Shown: positions 25,054 to 36,878 of the stretch, one piece after another
How positions within the stretch are numbered: the first letter of the stretch is position 1
Layout of the letters: each line of letters starts with the position of its first letter
DNA from: Myxococcales bacterium
GTDB taxonomy: Bacteria > Myxococcota_A > Polyangia > Nannocystales > Nannocystaceae
Length of the DNA: 64,000 bases
Reading direction: 5' to 3'
NCBI GenBank assembly: GCA_020633315.1
Contig: JACKDV010000004.1
Location: forward strand, 62,001-126,000
Notes under the pieces: generated by a model
Databases searched by the model: none
Seen by the model: only the letters and a program-made list of their open reading frames with translations
What the model was told of the DNA's origin: nothing
Made by a program: the position numbers and the translations under genes

Positions 25054-26181
25054 ATGGTCGAGAGACTTCCCAGCTTCGAGATGCCCGCCGACTCCGAAGA
25101 GGCGCACACCCGGGCGGATTGGTTCGCCCAGCTGCTCGCCAAGACGCGGGATGCCGTGATCTGCATCGGCTCGCGGGGCAATGTCGTGCTCTTCAACCAG
25201 GCGGCCGAGCAGATGTTCGGCTACGCGGCGAGCGATGTGCTCGGCAAGTCGGTCAACATGCTGATGGCCGAGCCCTACGCCACCGAGCACGACGACTACA
25301 TCGAGCGCTACGAGCGGACCAACGAGCCGCGGGCGATCGGCCAGATCCGCTCGGTGGCCGCGCGGCGGGCCAGCGGCGAGGTGTTCCCGGTGGAGCTGTC
25401 GGTGACCGAGGTGGAGCTCGGCGAGACCGCCCGCTACGGCGCGTTCATCCGGGACATCAGCGAGAAGGTGAGGATGCAGGAGCGGCTGCTCGAGCGCGAG
25501 CGCCTGGCCGCCATCGGCACCACCGCGGCCAGCTTCGCCCACGAGATCGGCAACCCGCTCAACAGCATGTACATGCACGCGCAGCTGCTCGAGCGTCGCC
25601 TGGCCAAGACCGAGCTCGAGCTCGACCCCAAGGTGCACGCCAGCGTCAGCGCGCTGCTCGGCGAGACCCGGCGGCTGAGCCAGCTGCTCGACGAGTTCCG
25701 GGCCCTCGCGCGCCGCCATCGGATCTCGGTGACCCCCACCGACATCGCCGGCCTCGTGCGCGACGTGCTCGCGACCGAGACCCCCTCGCTCAACGCCCGC
25801 GGGATCACGGTGGAGCGCGACCTCCCCGACCACCTGCGCACCAGCCTCATCGATGCCGAGAAGATCCGCCAGGTGCTGCTCAACCTGATCAAGAACGCCG
25901 CGGATGCGATGCCCGGGGGCGGGAAGCTGCGGCTGGTGATCTCCGAGACCAAGGAGCGCCTGCGGGTGGAGGTGCACGACACCGGGCTGGGGATCCCCGA
26001 GGACATCGATCCTTTCGAGCCCTTCGTGACCTCCAAGCCCATGGGCACCGGCCTGGGGCTGCCGGTGGCGCTGCAGATCGTGCAGGCCCACGGCGGCCTG
26101 CTGCGCTACGAGGAGCCCGAGGGCGGCGGCACCGTGTTCATCCTCGAGCTGCCGCGGCGCGACCAATTCACCCGCATCTGA
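25054..26181 (+). CDS. FixL-like heme-PAS sensor histidine kinase
   Basis: 375 residues, soluble, with no membrane helix. PAS domain at about residues 22-137. Within it, His 79 (TEHDDYIERY) and Arg 99 (AIGQIRSV) are 20 residues apart, exactly as the heme-ligand His 200 and ligand-sensing Arg 220 of Bradyrhizobium FixL and His 77/Arg 97 of E. coli DosP. Downstream: the RASGEVFPVELSVTEVE strand and the FIRDISEK linker typical of FixL. The transmitter has the phosphoacceptor His 163 (FAHEIGNPLN), N box NLIKNAADA and G boxes DTGLGIP and GTGLGLPV. Oxygen sensing is inferred. No fixJ-like gene is adjacent; the likely partner is the NtrC-like regulator. Confidence 0.9.
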   Translation: MVERLPSFEMPADSEEAHTRADWFAQLLAKTRDAVICIGSRGNVVLFNQAAEQMFGYAASDVLGKSVNMLMAEPYATEHDDYIERYERTNEPRAIGQIRSVAARRASGEVFPVELSVTEVELGETARYGAFIRDISEKVRMQERLLERERLAAIGTTAASFAHEIGNPLNSMYMHAQLLERRLAKTELELDPKVHASVSALLGETRRLSQLLDEFRALARRHRISVTPTDIAGLVRDVLATETPSLNARGITVERDLPDHLRTSLIDAEKIRQVLLNLIKNAADAMPGGGKLRLVISETKERLRVEVHDTGLGIPEDIDPFEPFVTSKPMGTGLGLPVALQIVQAHGGLLRYEEPEGGGTVFILELPRRDQFTRI

Positions 26182-26191
26182 GCGCACCCTC

Positions 26192-26590
26192 ATGACCCAG
26201 GCGATCGTCATCCTCTACGTGGAGGACCAAGAACGAGCCAAGCGCTTCTACGCGACCGTGCTGGGGGTGGAGCCCACCCTCGACGTGCCGGGGATGACCG
26301 AGCTGCCGCTGGCCGGCGGCGTCTCGCTGGGGCTGATGCCGTCCGACGGCATCGCTCGGATCCTGGGCGACGCCCTGCCCCACCCCAGCCGAGGGCACGG
26401 CATCCCGCGCTGCGAGCTGTACCTGCGGGTGCCCGACGCCCAGGCGAGCCTCGAGCGCGCGCTCGCGGCCGGGGCCCGAGCGGTGGACGAGCGACGAGAG
26501 CGATCGTGGGGCGAGCGGGTGGCCTATGCCGTCGATCCCGACGGGCACGTGGTGGCCTTCGCCGATCGGCGGCCAGACCAGGGTGGCTGA
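26192..26590 (+). CDS. VOC (glyoxalase/bleomycin-resistance) family protein
   Basis: 132 residues, ten bases downstream of the histidine kinase and on the same strand. The fold is the vicinal oxygen chelate type: VILYVEDQERAKRFY at the N-terminus, CELYLRVPDAQASLERAL in the middle, AYAVDPDGHVVAFAD at the end. Such PhnB/glyoxalase-like proteins are often metal enzymes or binding proteins; metal ligands here are incomplete, so catalysis is uncertain. The tight spacing suggests co-expression with the sensor. Confidence 0.82.
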   Translation: MTQAIVILYVEDQERAKRFYATVLGVEPTLDVPGMTELPLAGGVSLGLMPSDGIARILGDALPHPSRGHGIPRCELYLRVPDAQASLERALAAGARAVDERRERSWGERVAYAVDPDGHVVAFADRRPDQGG

Positions 26591-26686
26591 GCCGCGACTC
26601 GCCCTTCGCCGCGCGGTGTGGATCGACGAGCTCGGCTCCGGAGCACGCAAGAGGGCTCGGGGCTCGCGTGATAGAACCGGGCTCCG

Positions 26687-27814
26687 ATGTCGCTCCTTGC
26701 TGCGCTCGTGGTGCTGGTGCTCGCCCCCCCGTCGGTCACGGTTCTCCTGCCGCCGTCCGAGCCCGACGCAGCGAGCGAGCCGACGCGAGAGGCAGAGGAC
26801 GAGCCGACGAACACCGAGCCGACGAACACCGAGCCGACGGACACCGAGCCGACGAACACCGAGGACACCGAGCCCTCGCTCCCCACCGAGCCGGACGAGC
26901 AGACGCCCGCTCCCGACGAGCCGCCTGCGCCCGCCTCGATCCCGCCCGCCTCGATCCCCCGCCCCGTGGGCCCGCCGCTGGTGCCCACCGAGCCCCTGCC
27001 GCCTCCTCGTCTCACCACGCCGATCCACCCGCTGCAGGTGCGCTGGGGCATCACCGCTCCGGTGGTCACCACCTCGCTGCTGGGCTTCGCCCTCATGGAG
27101 ACCCTCGGCGGTCACCGGGCGCCGCCCACCGTGTGCACGCCCCCGGTGGACGGGAGCTGCCCCGACCTCGGCCCGCTCGAGCCCATCGATCGCGTCGCCC
27201 TCGGTCACTACGACGATGCCGCGGCCAAGGCCTCCGATGCGCTGCTCTACCTGAGCGTGGCGGGCGGGCTCGCGGTGGGCCTGGCCGAGTCGATCGCGTG
27301 GGCCCGCGCCGAGGGCGAGCGCGGGGTGGCCCACCACCGCCGACGCGGCGCCGCCCGCTTCGGGATCTCCACCGCGATCTGGGCCGAGTCGGTCGGCGTC
27401 GCCATGCTCACCACCAACGTGCTCAAGGATGCGGTGGGACGCCCCCGTCCCCTCGCTCACCTGGGCGAGCCGGCCCTGCTGGCCGAGGGGGTCGAGTCCG
27501 ACGGGGACCTCGGGCGCTCGTTCCCCTCGGGACACGCCACCCTGTCGTTCTCGTCGACGGTGGCGGCCGCGATGCTGCTGACCCTCGAGCAGTGCCGCCC
27601 CCGGGAAGGACGTCGTCGTCGCTGCGGCCCCCGCTCCCGCCGCGAGAAGATCGTCCTGGGCCTCACCTGGGGCCTGGCCATGGCCATGGCCACCACCACC
27701 TCCACGCTGCGCGTGGTCGCGGGCAAGCACTACCCCACCGACGTGCTCATGGGTGCCGCGGTGGGGGCGGCCAGCGGCGTGGTCATCCCGCTGCTCCACG
27801 ATCGACGCTGGTGA
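26687..27814 (+). CDS. PAP2-type membrane phosphatase with Thr/Glu/Pro repeat leader
   Basis: 375 residues. An N-terminal hydrophobic segment is followed by a 90-residue Glu/Pro/Thr linker (EPTNT units). The C-terminal half has the three PAP2 signatures: KDAVGRPRP, FPSGHATLSFS and RVVAGKHYPTDV, with the active-site Arg and two His intact, and four to five membrane helices around them. Such enzymes dephosphorylate phosphatidic acid, undecaprenyl pyrophosphate or related lipids; which one is unknown. The linker faces the periplasm by prediction. Confidence 0.85.
   Translation: MSLLAALVVLVLAPPSVTVLLPPSEPDAASEPTREAEDEPTNTEPTNTEPTDTEPTNTEDTEPSLPTEPDEQTPAPDEPPAPASIPPASIPRPVGPPLVPTEPLPPPRLTTPIHPLQVRWGITAPVVTTSLLGFALMETLGGHRAPPTVCTPPVDGSCPDLGPLEPIDRVALGHYDDAAAKASDALLYLSVAGGLAVGLAESIAWARAEGERGVAHHRRRGAARFGISTAIWAESVGVAMLTTNVLKDAVGRPRPLAHLGEPALLAEGVESDGDLGRSFPSGHATLSFSSTVAAAMLLTLEQCRPREGRRRRCGPRSRREKIVLGLTWGLAMAMATTTSTLRVVAGKHYPTDVLMGAAVGAASGVVIPLLHDRRW
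26801..26860 (+). repeat. 15-bp tandem repeat, 4 copies
   Basis: GAGCCGACGAACACC repeated at 26801, 26816, 26831 (one change) and 26846, coding EPTNT in the linker of the PAP2 protein. Confidence 0.9.
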
Positions 27815-27860
27815 GCGCCGCGAACGAACCTCGCCCACCCCTGGTGGTTCCAAGCCCAGG

Positions 27861-28319
27861 ATGAGCGAGGATCGCCCATGGACGCTGCGGATGGCCGCGT
27901 GGGCGCTCGTCGTCCTCGGGCTGCTGTGGATCCTCGGGCTCGTGGGCCTGGCGTGGCTCGGCTTCACCATCCGTGGCCCCTGCGGCACACCACCGACCTG
28001 GCCCCCCGAGCACACGGCGGTGCTCGTGGTCGGCCTCGCGGGGCTGGGCCTGCCGTGGGTGCTCCGCCGACGCGCGGATGCAGCCACCACCCTGGTCGAC
28101 GGACGCCCCCTCGGGTGGACCGACTCGGCGCGCCAGGTGCTGCCCGTGCTCGCCGCGGCCATCCTCGTGGCCTGCTCCACCCGGGCCCTCGTGGACGACG
28201 GCCACTACGAGTGCGGCTCGTGGTACCGCGAGCCGATCCCATGGTGGTCGAGCTGGAGCTACGTGGCGGCCTACGCCATCGGCGTGCTCGTGGCGCTGAC
28301 GGGCACCTCGCGCTCGTGA
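27861..28319 (+). CDS. small integral membrane protein (152 aa)
   Basis: From the ATG at 27861, preceded by a plausible AGG. The protein has four hydrophobic segments: AAWALVVLGLLWILGLVGLAW, TAVLVVGLAGLGLPWV, VLPVLAAAILVACSTRAL, and YVAAYAIGVLVAL. Two Cys residues in the loops (RGPCGT, YECGSW) could pair outside. No known family recognised. It lies 46 bp after the PAP2 gene and is probably in the same operon. Confidence 0.65.
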   Translation: MSEDRPWTLRMAAWALVVLGLLWILGLVGLAWLGFTIRGPCGTPPTWPPEHTAVLVVGLAGLGLPWVLRRRADAATTLVDGRPLGWTDSARQVLPVLAAAILVACSTRALVDDGHYECGSWYREPIPWWSSWSYVAAYAIGVLVALTGTSRS

Positions 28320-28350
28320 TCGTGTCCCCGACCGCGAGGCTCCAACCTCA

Positions 28351-29235
28351 TCAGTGCCGGGCCTCGGAGTTGGGCACCACGGCCACCGGCACCTCGCTCA
28401 CCGCGGCCAGGTCGCTGGCCACGCTCGAGCTGAACAGGCGCATGCCGAGCCCCAGGCCCCGCGAGCCGCAGACGACCAGGGGCGAGCGCTCGGAGCGGGC
28501 GAGCTCTGCGAGGCGATCGACCACCGAGCCCTCGGCCAGGTGATAGGGCACGCCGCTGAGCTCGTGGGTGCGCATCCACGCGAGCAGGTTGCGCTCGTGG
28601 TCCTCTCGCAGCTCCTGGAAGAAGGTGCCCGCGGCTCCCGAGGGCACCAGCTCGGCCGCGAGGTAGTCGTCGCCGGGGATCACGTGGACCACCGCGAGTG
28701 GTCGCCCGAGCTGCTTGGCGATCGACCGGGCGAAGTCGGCCGCGCCCGAGGCATCGACGTCGATGCTGGCCGCGAACAGCACGGGGCCGTCGCCCACGCC
28801 CTCGGGGCGCAGGTCGGGCGGCACCACCACCACGGGCGAGGGCAGGGTCCGCAGCAGTCGCCGCGCGACCCGGCCCAGCCGCACCACTCGCTTCTCGCCC
28901 CGCCGCGCCTGACGACCGATGACCAGGGCCCGCACGTCGCCTTGGTGGCCGAGATCGATCAGGGCCTGCTCGGCCGAGCGACCGCAGATCACCCGACGCT
29001 CCGCGAGCACCTGGGTGGCCCCGAGCTCCTCCACCACGCGCTCGGCCGCGTCCGCGGCCTTCTGCTCGAGCTCGGCGAGGTGGTGGTAGCGCAGCAGCTG
29101 ACGGAGCTCGGCCTCCTCGAGCACGTGGACCCCCACGAAGCGCTCGCTCTCGGGCAGCGCCTCCTCCAGCCAGCGCGCGTAGCCCAGGGCGCCCTGCCCC
29201 TTGTCACTCAGGTCCATGCCGACCAACCAGTCCAT
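28351..29235 (-). CDS. tandem universal stress protein (two USP domains)
   Basis: 294 residues from the ATG at 29235. Domain 1 (about 1-145) begins WLVGMDLSDKGQG and ends VVVVPPD. Domain 2 (about 155-290) begins PVLFAASIDVDASG and ends VPVAVVPNS, with a clearer glycine motif (CGSRGLGLGMRLFSSSVAS). Its layout is nearly the same as that of the protein at 32150. It is the last gene of a minus-strand set USP-CBS-ATPase-USP, with 25 bp to the ATPase stop. A partial palindrome (site C) lies 85 bp upstream, inside the ATPase gene. Role inferred: stress or low-oxygen survival. Confidence 0.9.
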   Translation of the reverse strand: MDWLVGMDLSDKGQGALGYARWLEEALPESERFVGVHVLEEAELRQLLRYHHLAELEQKAADAAERVVEELGATQVLAERRVICGRSAEQALIDLGHQGDVRALVIGRQARRGEKRVVRLGRVARRLLRTLPSPVVVVPPDLRPEGVGDGPVLFAASIDVDASGAADFARSIAKQLGRPLAVVHVIPGDDYLAAELVPSGAAGTFFQELREDHERNLLAWMRTHELSGVPYHLAEGSVVDRLAELARSERSPLVVCGSRGLGLGMRLFSSSVASDLAAVSEVPVAVVPNSEARH

Positions 29236-29260
29236 CGCTTCGCTCTCCTTGGTCTCGTTT

Positions 29261-31783
<2,523 letters not shown>

Positions 31784-32149
31784 CGGTGGTGGTCACGATG
31801 CCCACCGGCCGATCTCCCTCCACCACGACCACCGTGCCGTACTTGTGCTCGGCCATCTCGCGCAGCACCGCCTTGAGGGAGGCGCCGGGCGGAACCGCAT
31901 AGGGCTCGGCCGTCATCGCCTCGCGCACCGTGACCTCCTTGGGGTCGACGCCGGGCAGGCTCTCGACCATGGCCAGGTCGCGATCGCTGACGATCCCCAC
32001 GAGGTGGCCGCCCCGCAGCACGGGGAGGTGGCGGATCTGATAGGTGTGCATGCGGTGCTCGGCCTCGGCCAGCGGCTGCTCGTCGCCGATGGAGTGGACC
32101 TGCGGGCTCATGATCTCGGAGATGGTCTTGGTGCTCAGGGACATTGCTC

Positions 32150-33058
32150 TCACCGATTCGATTCGGGGGCGTCGGCCTCGGGCGGCACGACGGCCACCGG
32201 GACGGGCGCATGGGAAGACAGCGTGGTCGCGTGGCTGGCCTTGAGGTGGCGCTCGAGCCAAGACAGGCGGCGCGCGCCGCAGACCACCAGCGGGCTCCCG
32301 AGGCGGGAGATGGCGAGCAGCTCGTCGATGGCCGAGCCCGCGCGCACGTCGAGCTCGAGCTCGAGCCCCTCGGCGAGCCCGAGCTCCTCCGCCCAGCGCT
32401 CCACCTCGGCGCGCTGGGCCTGGAAGCGGGCCTGACGGGCCCCCTCCTCGGCGGGCCGCGGCAGGAAGCTCAGGCCGCCGGTGTCCATCGGCGAGACCAC
32501 GTGGACCACTCTCAGCGGGCGCTGCCACTCGCGCGCACGCTCGGCCGCGAAGCGCCCGGCCGCGACCGAGGACGGGCCCGCGTCGGTGGCCAGCACGATC
32601 GGCCCCTCCAGCTTGGCCTCCTCGAGATCGGGCGGCACCACGATCACCGGGCCGCCGGCGTGCCGCAGCAGGTGTCGCGCCACCCGGCCGAGGCGGGGCG
32701 GGAAGCCCTCGCGCAGCGGGCCCTGGCGGCCGACCACCAGCCCCGCGGCTCCGCGGGCCAGGAGCTGCTCGTCGAGCACCTCGTCGGCGGCTCCGCCGGG
32801 CAGCACGTCGACCTCCTCGAAGCAGCCCTCGATCCCCGCTTGGCGCAGCACGTCGCGGGTGGCCTCGCGAGTGAGCGAGATCAGCCGGCCCCGCGGGTGC
32901 AGCCCCAGCTTGATCGCGTAGTGCTGGTCGAGCTGCTCGATCACGTGCAGCGCCTGCAGCTCGACCCCCTCGCCGCCATGCGCGTGCAGCCACGCCGAGT
33001 AGCGCAGGGCCCCGGCGCTCGTTGCTCGGAGATCCATCCCGACGAGCCAGCGCGTCAC
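32150..33058 (-). CDS. tandem universal stress protein (two USP domains)
   Basis: 302 residues from a GTG at 33058, chosen because it aligns TRWLVGMDLRATSAGALRY with the start of the related protein at 28351. Domain 1 ends PVIVVPPDLEEAK; domain 2 starts PIVLATDAGPSSVAAG and ends VPVAVVPPE. It is the first gene of the USP-CBS-ATPase-USP set. Partial palindrome site D lies 37-47 bp upstream. The glycine-rich ATP loop of domain 1 is degenerate (VGRQGPLREGFPPRLGRVARHL), while domain 2 has CGARRLSWLERHL without the second Gly, so ATP binding is doubtful. Confidence 0.88.
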   Translation of the reverse strand: MTRWLVGMDLRATSAGALRYSAWLHAHGGEGVELQALHVIEQLDQHYAIKLGLHPRGRLISLTREATRDVLRQAGIEGCFEEVDVLPGGAADEVLDEQLLARGAAGLVVGRQGPLREGFPPRLGRVARHLLRHAGGPVIVVPPDLEEAKLEGPIVLATDAGPSSVAAGRFAAERAREWQRPLRVVHVVSPMDTGGLSFLPRPAEEGARQARFQAQRAEVERWAEELGLAEGLELELDVRAGSAIDELLAISRLGSPLVVCGARRLSWLERHLKASHATTLSSHAPVPVAVVPPEADAPESNR

Positions 33059-33094
33059 GGGCACAGCATGGGACCACCCGGGCCCCGAGCGCAC

Positions 33095-33105
33095 GCAGAA
33101 TATGC
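33095..33105. promoter_or_regulatory. partial palindrome site D upstream of USP-CBS-ATPase operon
   Basis: GCAGAATATGC within ACGCAGAATATGCATG. It keeps the ACGCA...TGCA frame of sites A and B but with an imperfect palindrome. Position: 37 bp before the GTG start of the first operon gene. Confidence 0.4.
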
Positions 33106-33162
33106 ATGGCGTCGCGTCCGCGATCGCGGGGTGCCGTGCGAGGGCTCACGGCGTGTCGCGGC

Positions 33163-33537
33163 TCAGCGGGCGTCGAGCAGCTCTCGGACCTTGCGGACGA
33201 ACTCCGTGCGGGCCGATGACTTGTTGAGCTGGACGACCCCGTTGCTGCGGGCGAGCTCGGCGAGCTCGGTGGGATCCATCGCGCTGTAGAGCATCACTCG
33301 CACGCCGGGCCGGTCGCGCTGGAGCGAGCGCAGGATCTCGAGCCCGCCGATCCCGGGCATGGTCACGTCGAGCACCACCACGTCGTACTCACCGCGAGCC
33401 ACCTCCTCGACCGCGCCGTCGGGGCCCAGGTGGAAGTCGACGCGAGCCGGGAGGGAACGAAGCCGACGCACGGCCAGCTCGCCGTCCCCCGGATCGTCGT
33501 CGATGATCAGCACGCGGCCCTGCGGAGCGTCGGGCAT
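33163..33537 (-). CDS. single-domain response regulator (receiver only)
   Basis: 124 residues. Receiver fold with the acidic pocket (IIDDDPGD), phosphoacceptor Asp near residue 58 (VVVLDVTMPGIGG), the conserved Ser/Thr (LYSAMD) and Lys (QLNKSSA). No output domain. Such proteins act by protein contact or as phosphate sinks. It ends 105 bp upstream of the USP-CBS-ATPase operon on the same strand, and might take phosphate from the FixL-like kinase, since no other histidine kinase is in the window. Confidence 0.9.
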   Translation of the reverse strand: MPDAPQGRVLIIDDDPGDGELAVRRLRSLPARVDFHLGPDGAVEEVARGEYDVVVLDVTMPGIGGLEILRSLQRDRPGVRVMLYSAMDPTELAELARSNGVVQLNKSSARTEFVRKVRELLDAR

Positions 33538-33627
33538 CGGCTCGGAGTCTAGCTCCCATGGCCGGCCGATTCATGCCCCGGCGAGCCACATCGCGCCCCA
33601 GATCGCGAGCCCGGACGGAGGATCCCC

Positions 33628-36600
33628 TCATCCCGACGGCGGCTCGCCCGATGCGATGCCGTCGAGCCACGTGCGAGCCTCGCTCGCCTCCGCCGACCAC
33701 CCTGGATCGACGACCACCTGCGCGTATGAATCGGACGCGGACTGCCGGGCCTTCCCTCGCGCGGCCCCGTCCCCGGCCGCTTCGTAGCGCGCCTGCGCCA
33801 GCCGGAAGCGAGCCCAGGCCAGCTCGGGATCGTCGGCGGCACGCCACCTCGACAGCCGGGCCTCGGCCCGAGCGAGCCAGTCGACGGCCCCGCTGGGATC
33901 ACCACCGAGGCGCAGCGCGGCAGCCAGCGCCACCATGGCCTCGACCCGCCGGGGCTCGCCCTCGGGCAGCGCCTCCACGCAGCCACGCAGGAGCGGCTCG
34001 GCCCGACCGGGCTCCTCGCTCACCAGCCAGCTGCGCCCCTGCCAGCAATCGATCCACGCGATGCCGGCCGCATCGACGGGCTCGGCCGCGGCCGCGAGCT
34101 CCCGCGCGCGCTCGAAGGTGGCCCGGGCATCCTCGACCCGACCGGCCTCGAGCTGCCGCCGACCCAGCTGCACCAGGCCGCTGATCACGTTGGGGTGCGA
34201 GCCGCCCAGCGCGAGCTCGAGCCGCTCGAGCGCGGCGCGGGTGTGCTCCACTGCGTCGTCGATCCGTCCCTGCGCCAGCTCGACGTGGGCCAGGCCGAAG
34301 CGCGCGTCGGCCAGCATGGGATGCTCGGCGCCCACCTGGGGCTCGGCCAGGGCCAGCGCCGCCTCGAAGGCCTCGCGCGCCCGCGACCACTGGCGACGCC
34401 GCAGCGCCAGCTCGCCCTGGGCCCGCAGCACGAAGTAGCGGGGCATGGGCGCGCCCTGGGCCTCGCGCTCGATCGAGTCGGCCAGATCGAGCTCGACCTC
34501 GGCCTCGGCGTAGCGGCCCACGTCGATCGCCACGGAGCCGAGCATGGTGGCCACCATCGCGCGGTAGGGATGCCGCGGGCCGAGGGCCGTCTCGATCGCG
34601 GTGGCGGCCTGGCGCAGGGTGATCACCGCCGACTCGCCGTGCCCCAGGTCGCGCTCCACTCGACCCACGTTGGCCAGCGCCAGCGCGATGTCGGGGTGCC
34701 CGGGCGGAAGGATCGATCGATCGAGCTCGAGCGCCTGCTGCAGCAGGGCCAGCCCGCCCGGGCCGTCGCCGCTGCGCACCTTCACGGCCCCGGCGTTGTT
34801 GAGCAGCAGCGCGCGCAGCCGTGGGTCGCCCACCCGCCCGACCAGCGCCTCGGCCCACGGCAGCTCGATCGCGGCCTCGGCCGGTCGCCCCCGCAATTCG
34901 CCGCGCACGTAGATCCGCCGCGCCGCGGCCTCGGCCGCCACCGCCTCGTGGTCGGTCTGGATGGCGAGGAAGCTCGCCTCGCCCAGGTCCTCGTCGGCCG
35001 CCTCGCCGCGGCCGGCCCACAGCCGCGTGGTGCCCCGCCGCAGCAGGGCCTCGGCCCGCAGCGGCGCGTAGCGCAGGGCCTCGGCCCGCACCAGCACCGC
35101 GTCGGCGATCGCCTCGGCGTCGTCGAAGCGACCGGCATCCTCGAGCGCGCGGGCCCGGCTCAGGCGCTCGCGCTGCTCGGCCACCGCGTCGGCGATGGCG
35201 GCATCGGGAGGCCGCAGCTCGGCCAGCAGCAGCTCGGCGTCCTCGCAGCGCGCGGGCTCGGGCAGGCTCGCCGCCGCCGTCACGGCGCGATCGATGGTCT
35301 GGGCTCCCGGCTGCTCGAGCGCCTCGGCCAGGGCATCGAGCGCGGCCCGGCTGCGCTCGAGGCAGGCGCGACCGTGCTCCACCACCAGATCCGAGCGCGT
35401 GGCCTGCTGCTGGGCCTCGCACAGCCCGCGCGAGACCCGGGCCCAGCCATCGGCGTAGTCGTCGAGGCGCGGCGCCACGCGGGTCCAGGTCTGCTCGGCG
35501 CGCGGCGAGCCGCTGGCGAGCACGGCCGCGGCCACGCGCTCGCGTCGGCCCGCGTCCCAGACCCCCGCGAGCGCCTCGTGCCCGTCGGGGCAGGGCGCGG
35601 CCCCGGGCTCGGCCCCGCCGAGCTGCGCGGCGGCGAAGCCCCCCGCGAACACCAGCGCCACCAGCCCGCCCACCGAGATCCGCCGACGCCGGCGTGCGCC
35701 CGGATCCTCGGCCAGCGCCTCGAGCAGCTCGGTCATCGAGGCGAAGCGATCCTCGGGCGCCAGCGACAGCCCGCGACGGAGCACCCGGCGCACCCAGGGC
35801 GGCACCGGATCGCCGGCCGGGGGCTCGCGCAGCCGCCCGGCGAGCACCGCCTGCACGAGCGCGGGCAGGGTGCTGCCCCCGAAGGGATGCTCGCCGTGCA
35901 GGCCCAGGTGCAGCGCCACGCAGAAGGAGAACTGATCGCTGCGCGGGGTGACCACCTGGCCCAGGTGCTGCTCGGGAGCCATGAACGCGGGCGTGCCCAC
36001 GATCGCCCCGGTGCTGGTGAGCGCGAGCGCGGCCTTGGTCGCGGCTGCCGGTGCCTCCGTGGCTTCGGCGGTGGAGCCCTCGGCGCTCCGCTCGTCGCGG
36101 GCGAGCCCGAAGTCGAGCACCTTCACCGAGCCGTCCTCGCCCCGCATCACGTTGTGCGGCTTGAAGTCGCGGTGGACCAGGCCGGCCTCGTGCGCCGCGG
36201 CCAGCCCGCGGCCAGCCTCGCGGTAGACCTCGAGCACCTCGGTCCACGACGGCGAGTCCTCGCGAATCCAGGCGTCGAGGCTGCGGCCCCGCACGAACTC
36301 CATGGCGATGAAGACCTGCTCGTCGACCTCGCCCACCTCGTGCACGGCCACGATGTTGGGGTGCGAGAGGCGGGCCATCGCCTGCGCCTCCCGACGCATG
36401 CGCGCGTGCACCTGGCCCGAGCCCCCGTCGGGGAGGACGACCTTCACCGCCACCTTGCGATCGAGAGCCTCGTCGTAGGCGGCGTAGACGATGCCCATGC
36501 CGCCCTGGCCCAGGCGCGAGAGGATCGCGTAGCGCCCGATGGTGATCGGCTCGGCCTCGATCTGGAACAGCCGCGACTTGAGCAGGGCCCGCGCCCGATC

Positions 36601-36747
36601 GCGCTCGATGTCGCCGCGCGGGGTGGGCCCCTGGGGATCCCCCATGGCCTCCGCTCGGGCCACGGGCTCGGTGGGCTCGCCCCCCGAGCCATCCTCCAGG
36701 TGACGCGGGGTGGCCTGCTCGCCGGGGTCTCCCGAGCTCTCCACCAT
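33628..36747 (-). CDS. Ser/Thr protein kinase with membrane helix and TPR tail
   Basis: 1039 residues from the ATG at 36747. Kinase domain at about 70-330 with LGQGGMGIVYAA glycine loop, VKVVL lysine, HRDFKPHNV near 191, LDFGLA and MAPEQ, so it looks active. Membrane helix at about 352-376 (VGGLVALVFAGGFAAA). The long C-terminal part, about 650 residues, is made of TPR-like helices (LxNxGxV, LAxxNxGR). It is the closest relative within the window of the kinases at 3 and 20847, but lacks the N-terminal zinc-finger motif. The stop is 90 bp from the receiver-only gene. The 223 bp upstream hold two small inverted repeats. Confidence 0.92.
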   Translation of the reverse strand: MVESSGDPGEQATPRHLEDGSGGEPTEPVARAEAMGDPQGPTPRGDIERDRARALLKSRLFQIEAEPITIGRYAILSRLGQGGMGIVYAAYDEALDRKVAVKVVLPDGGSGQVHARMRREAQAMARLSHPNIVAVHEVGEVDEQVFIAMEFVRGRSLDAWIREDSPSWTEVLEVYREAGRGLAAAHEAGLVHRDFKPHNVMRGEDGSVKVLDFGLARDERSAEGSTAEATEAPAAATKAALALTSTGAIVGTPAFMAPEQHLGQVVTPRSDQFSFCVALHLGLHGEHPFGGSTLPALVQAVLAGRLREPPAGDPVPPWVRRVLRRGLSLAPEDRFASMTELLEALAEDPGARRRRRISVGGLVALVFAGGFAAAQLGGAEPGAAPCPDGHEALAGVWDAGRRERVAAAVLASGSPRAEQTWTRVAPRLDDYADGWARVSRGLCEAQQQATRSDLVVEHGRACLERSRAALDALAEALEQPGAQTIDRAVTAAASLPEPARCEDAELLLAELRPPDAAIADAVAEQRERLSRARALEDAGRFDDAEAIADAVLVRAEALRYAPLRAEALLRRGTTRLWAGRGEAADEDLGEASFLAIQTDHEAVAAEAAARRIYVRGELRGRPAEAAIELPWAEALVGRVGDPRLRALLLNNAGAVKVRSGDGPGGLALLQQALELDRSILPPGHPDIALALANVGRVERDLGHGESAVITLRQAATAIETALGPRHPYRAMVATMLGSVAIDVGRYAEAEVELDLADSIEREAQGAPMPRYFVLRAQGELALRRRQWSRAREAFEAALALAEPQVGAEHPMLADARFGLAHVELAQGRIDDAVEHTRAALERLELALGGSHPNVISGLVQLGRRQLEAGRVEDARATFERARELAAAAEPVDAAGIAWIDCWQGRSWLVSEEPGRAEPLLRGCVEALPEGEPRRVEAMVALAAALRLGGDPSGAVDWLARAEARLSRWRAADDPELAWARFRLAQARYEAAGDGAARGKARQSASDSYAQVVVDPGWSAEASEARTWLDGIASGEPPSG

Positions 36748-36856
36748 GGTTGCAGCAGTAGCACGGCCCACGGCCGGGGGCCGGTGAGGGGGGCGCGTGT
36801 GGTCCTCACACGAGGGCGAGGTCCTTTTTTCGGGGAATCGGTGATCGAATCGGCGG

Positions 36857-36878
36857 GGCGACGGTCTACCGCGTCGCC
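36857..36878. other. inverted repeat in the kinase/ADYC divergent region
   Basis: GGCGACG (36857-36863) and its reverse complement CGTCGCC (36872-36878) around an 8-nt loop, 93 bp before the lipoprotein start and 110 bp before the kinase start. A candidate operator or leader hairpin. A further imperfect hairpin followed by six T (36801-36830) lies nearer the kinase gene. Confidence 0.35.

Noticed and set aside
36801..36830. Intrinsic terminator with six T in the kinase/ADYC divergent region
   Set aside because: The stem has a central mismatch and there is no plus-strand gene upstream for it to terminate. Kept only as a remark.
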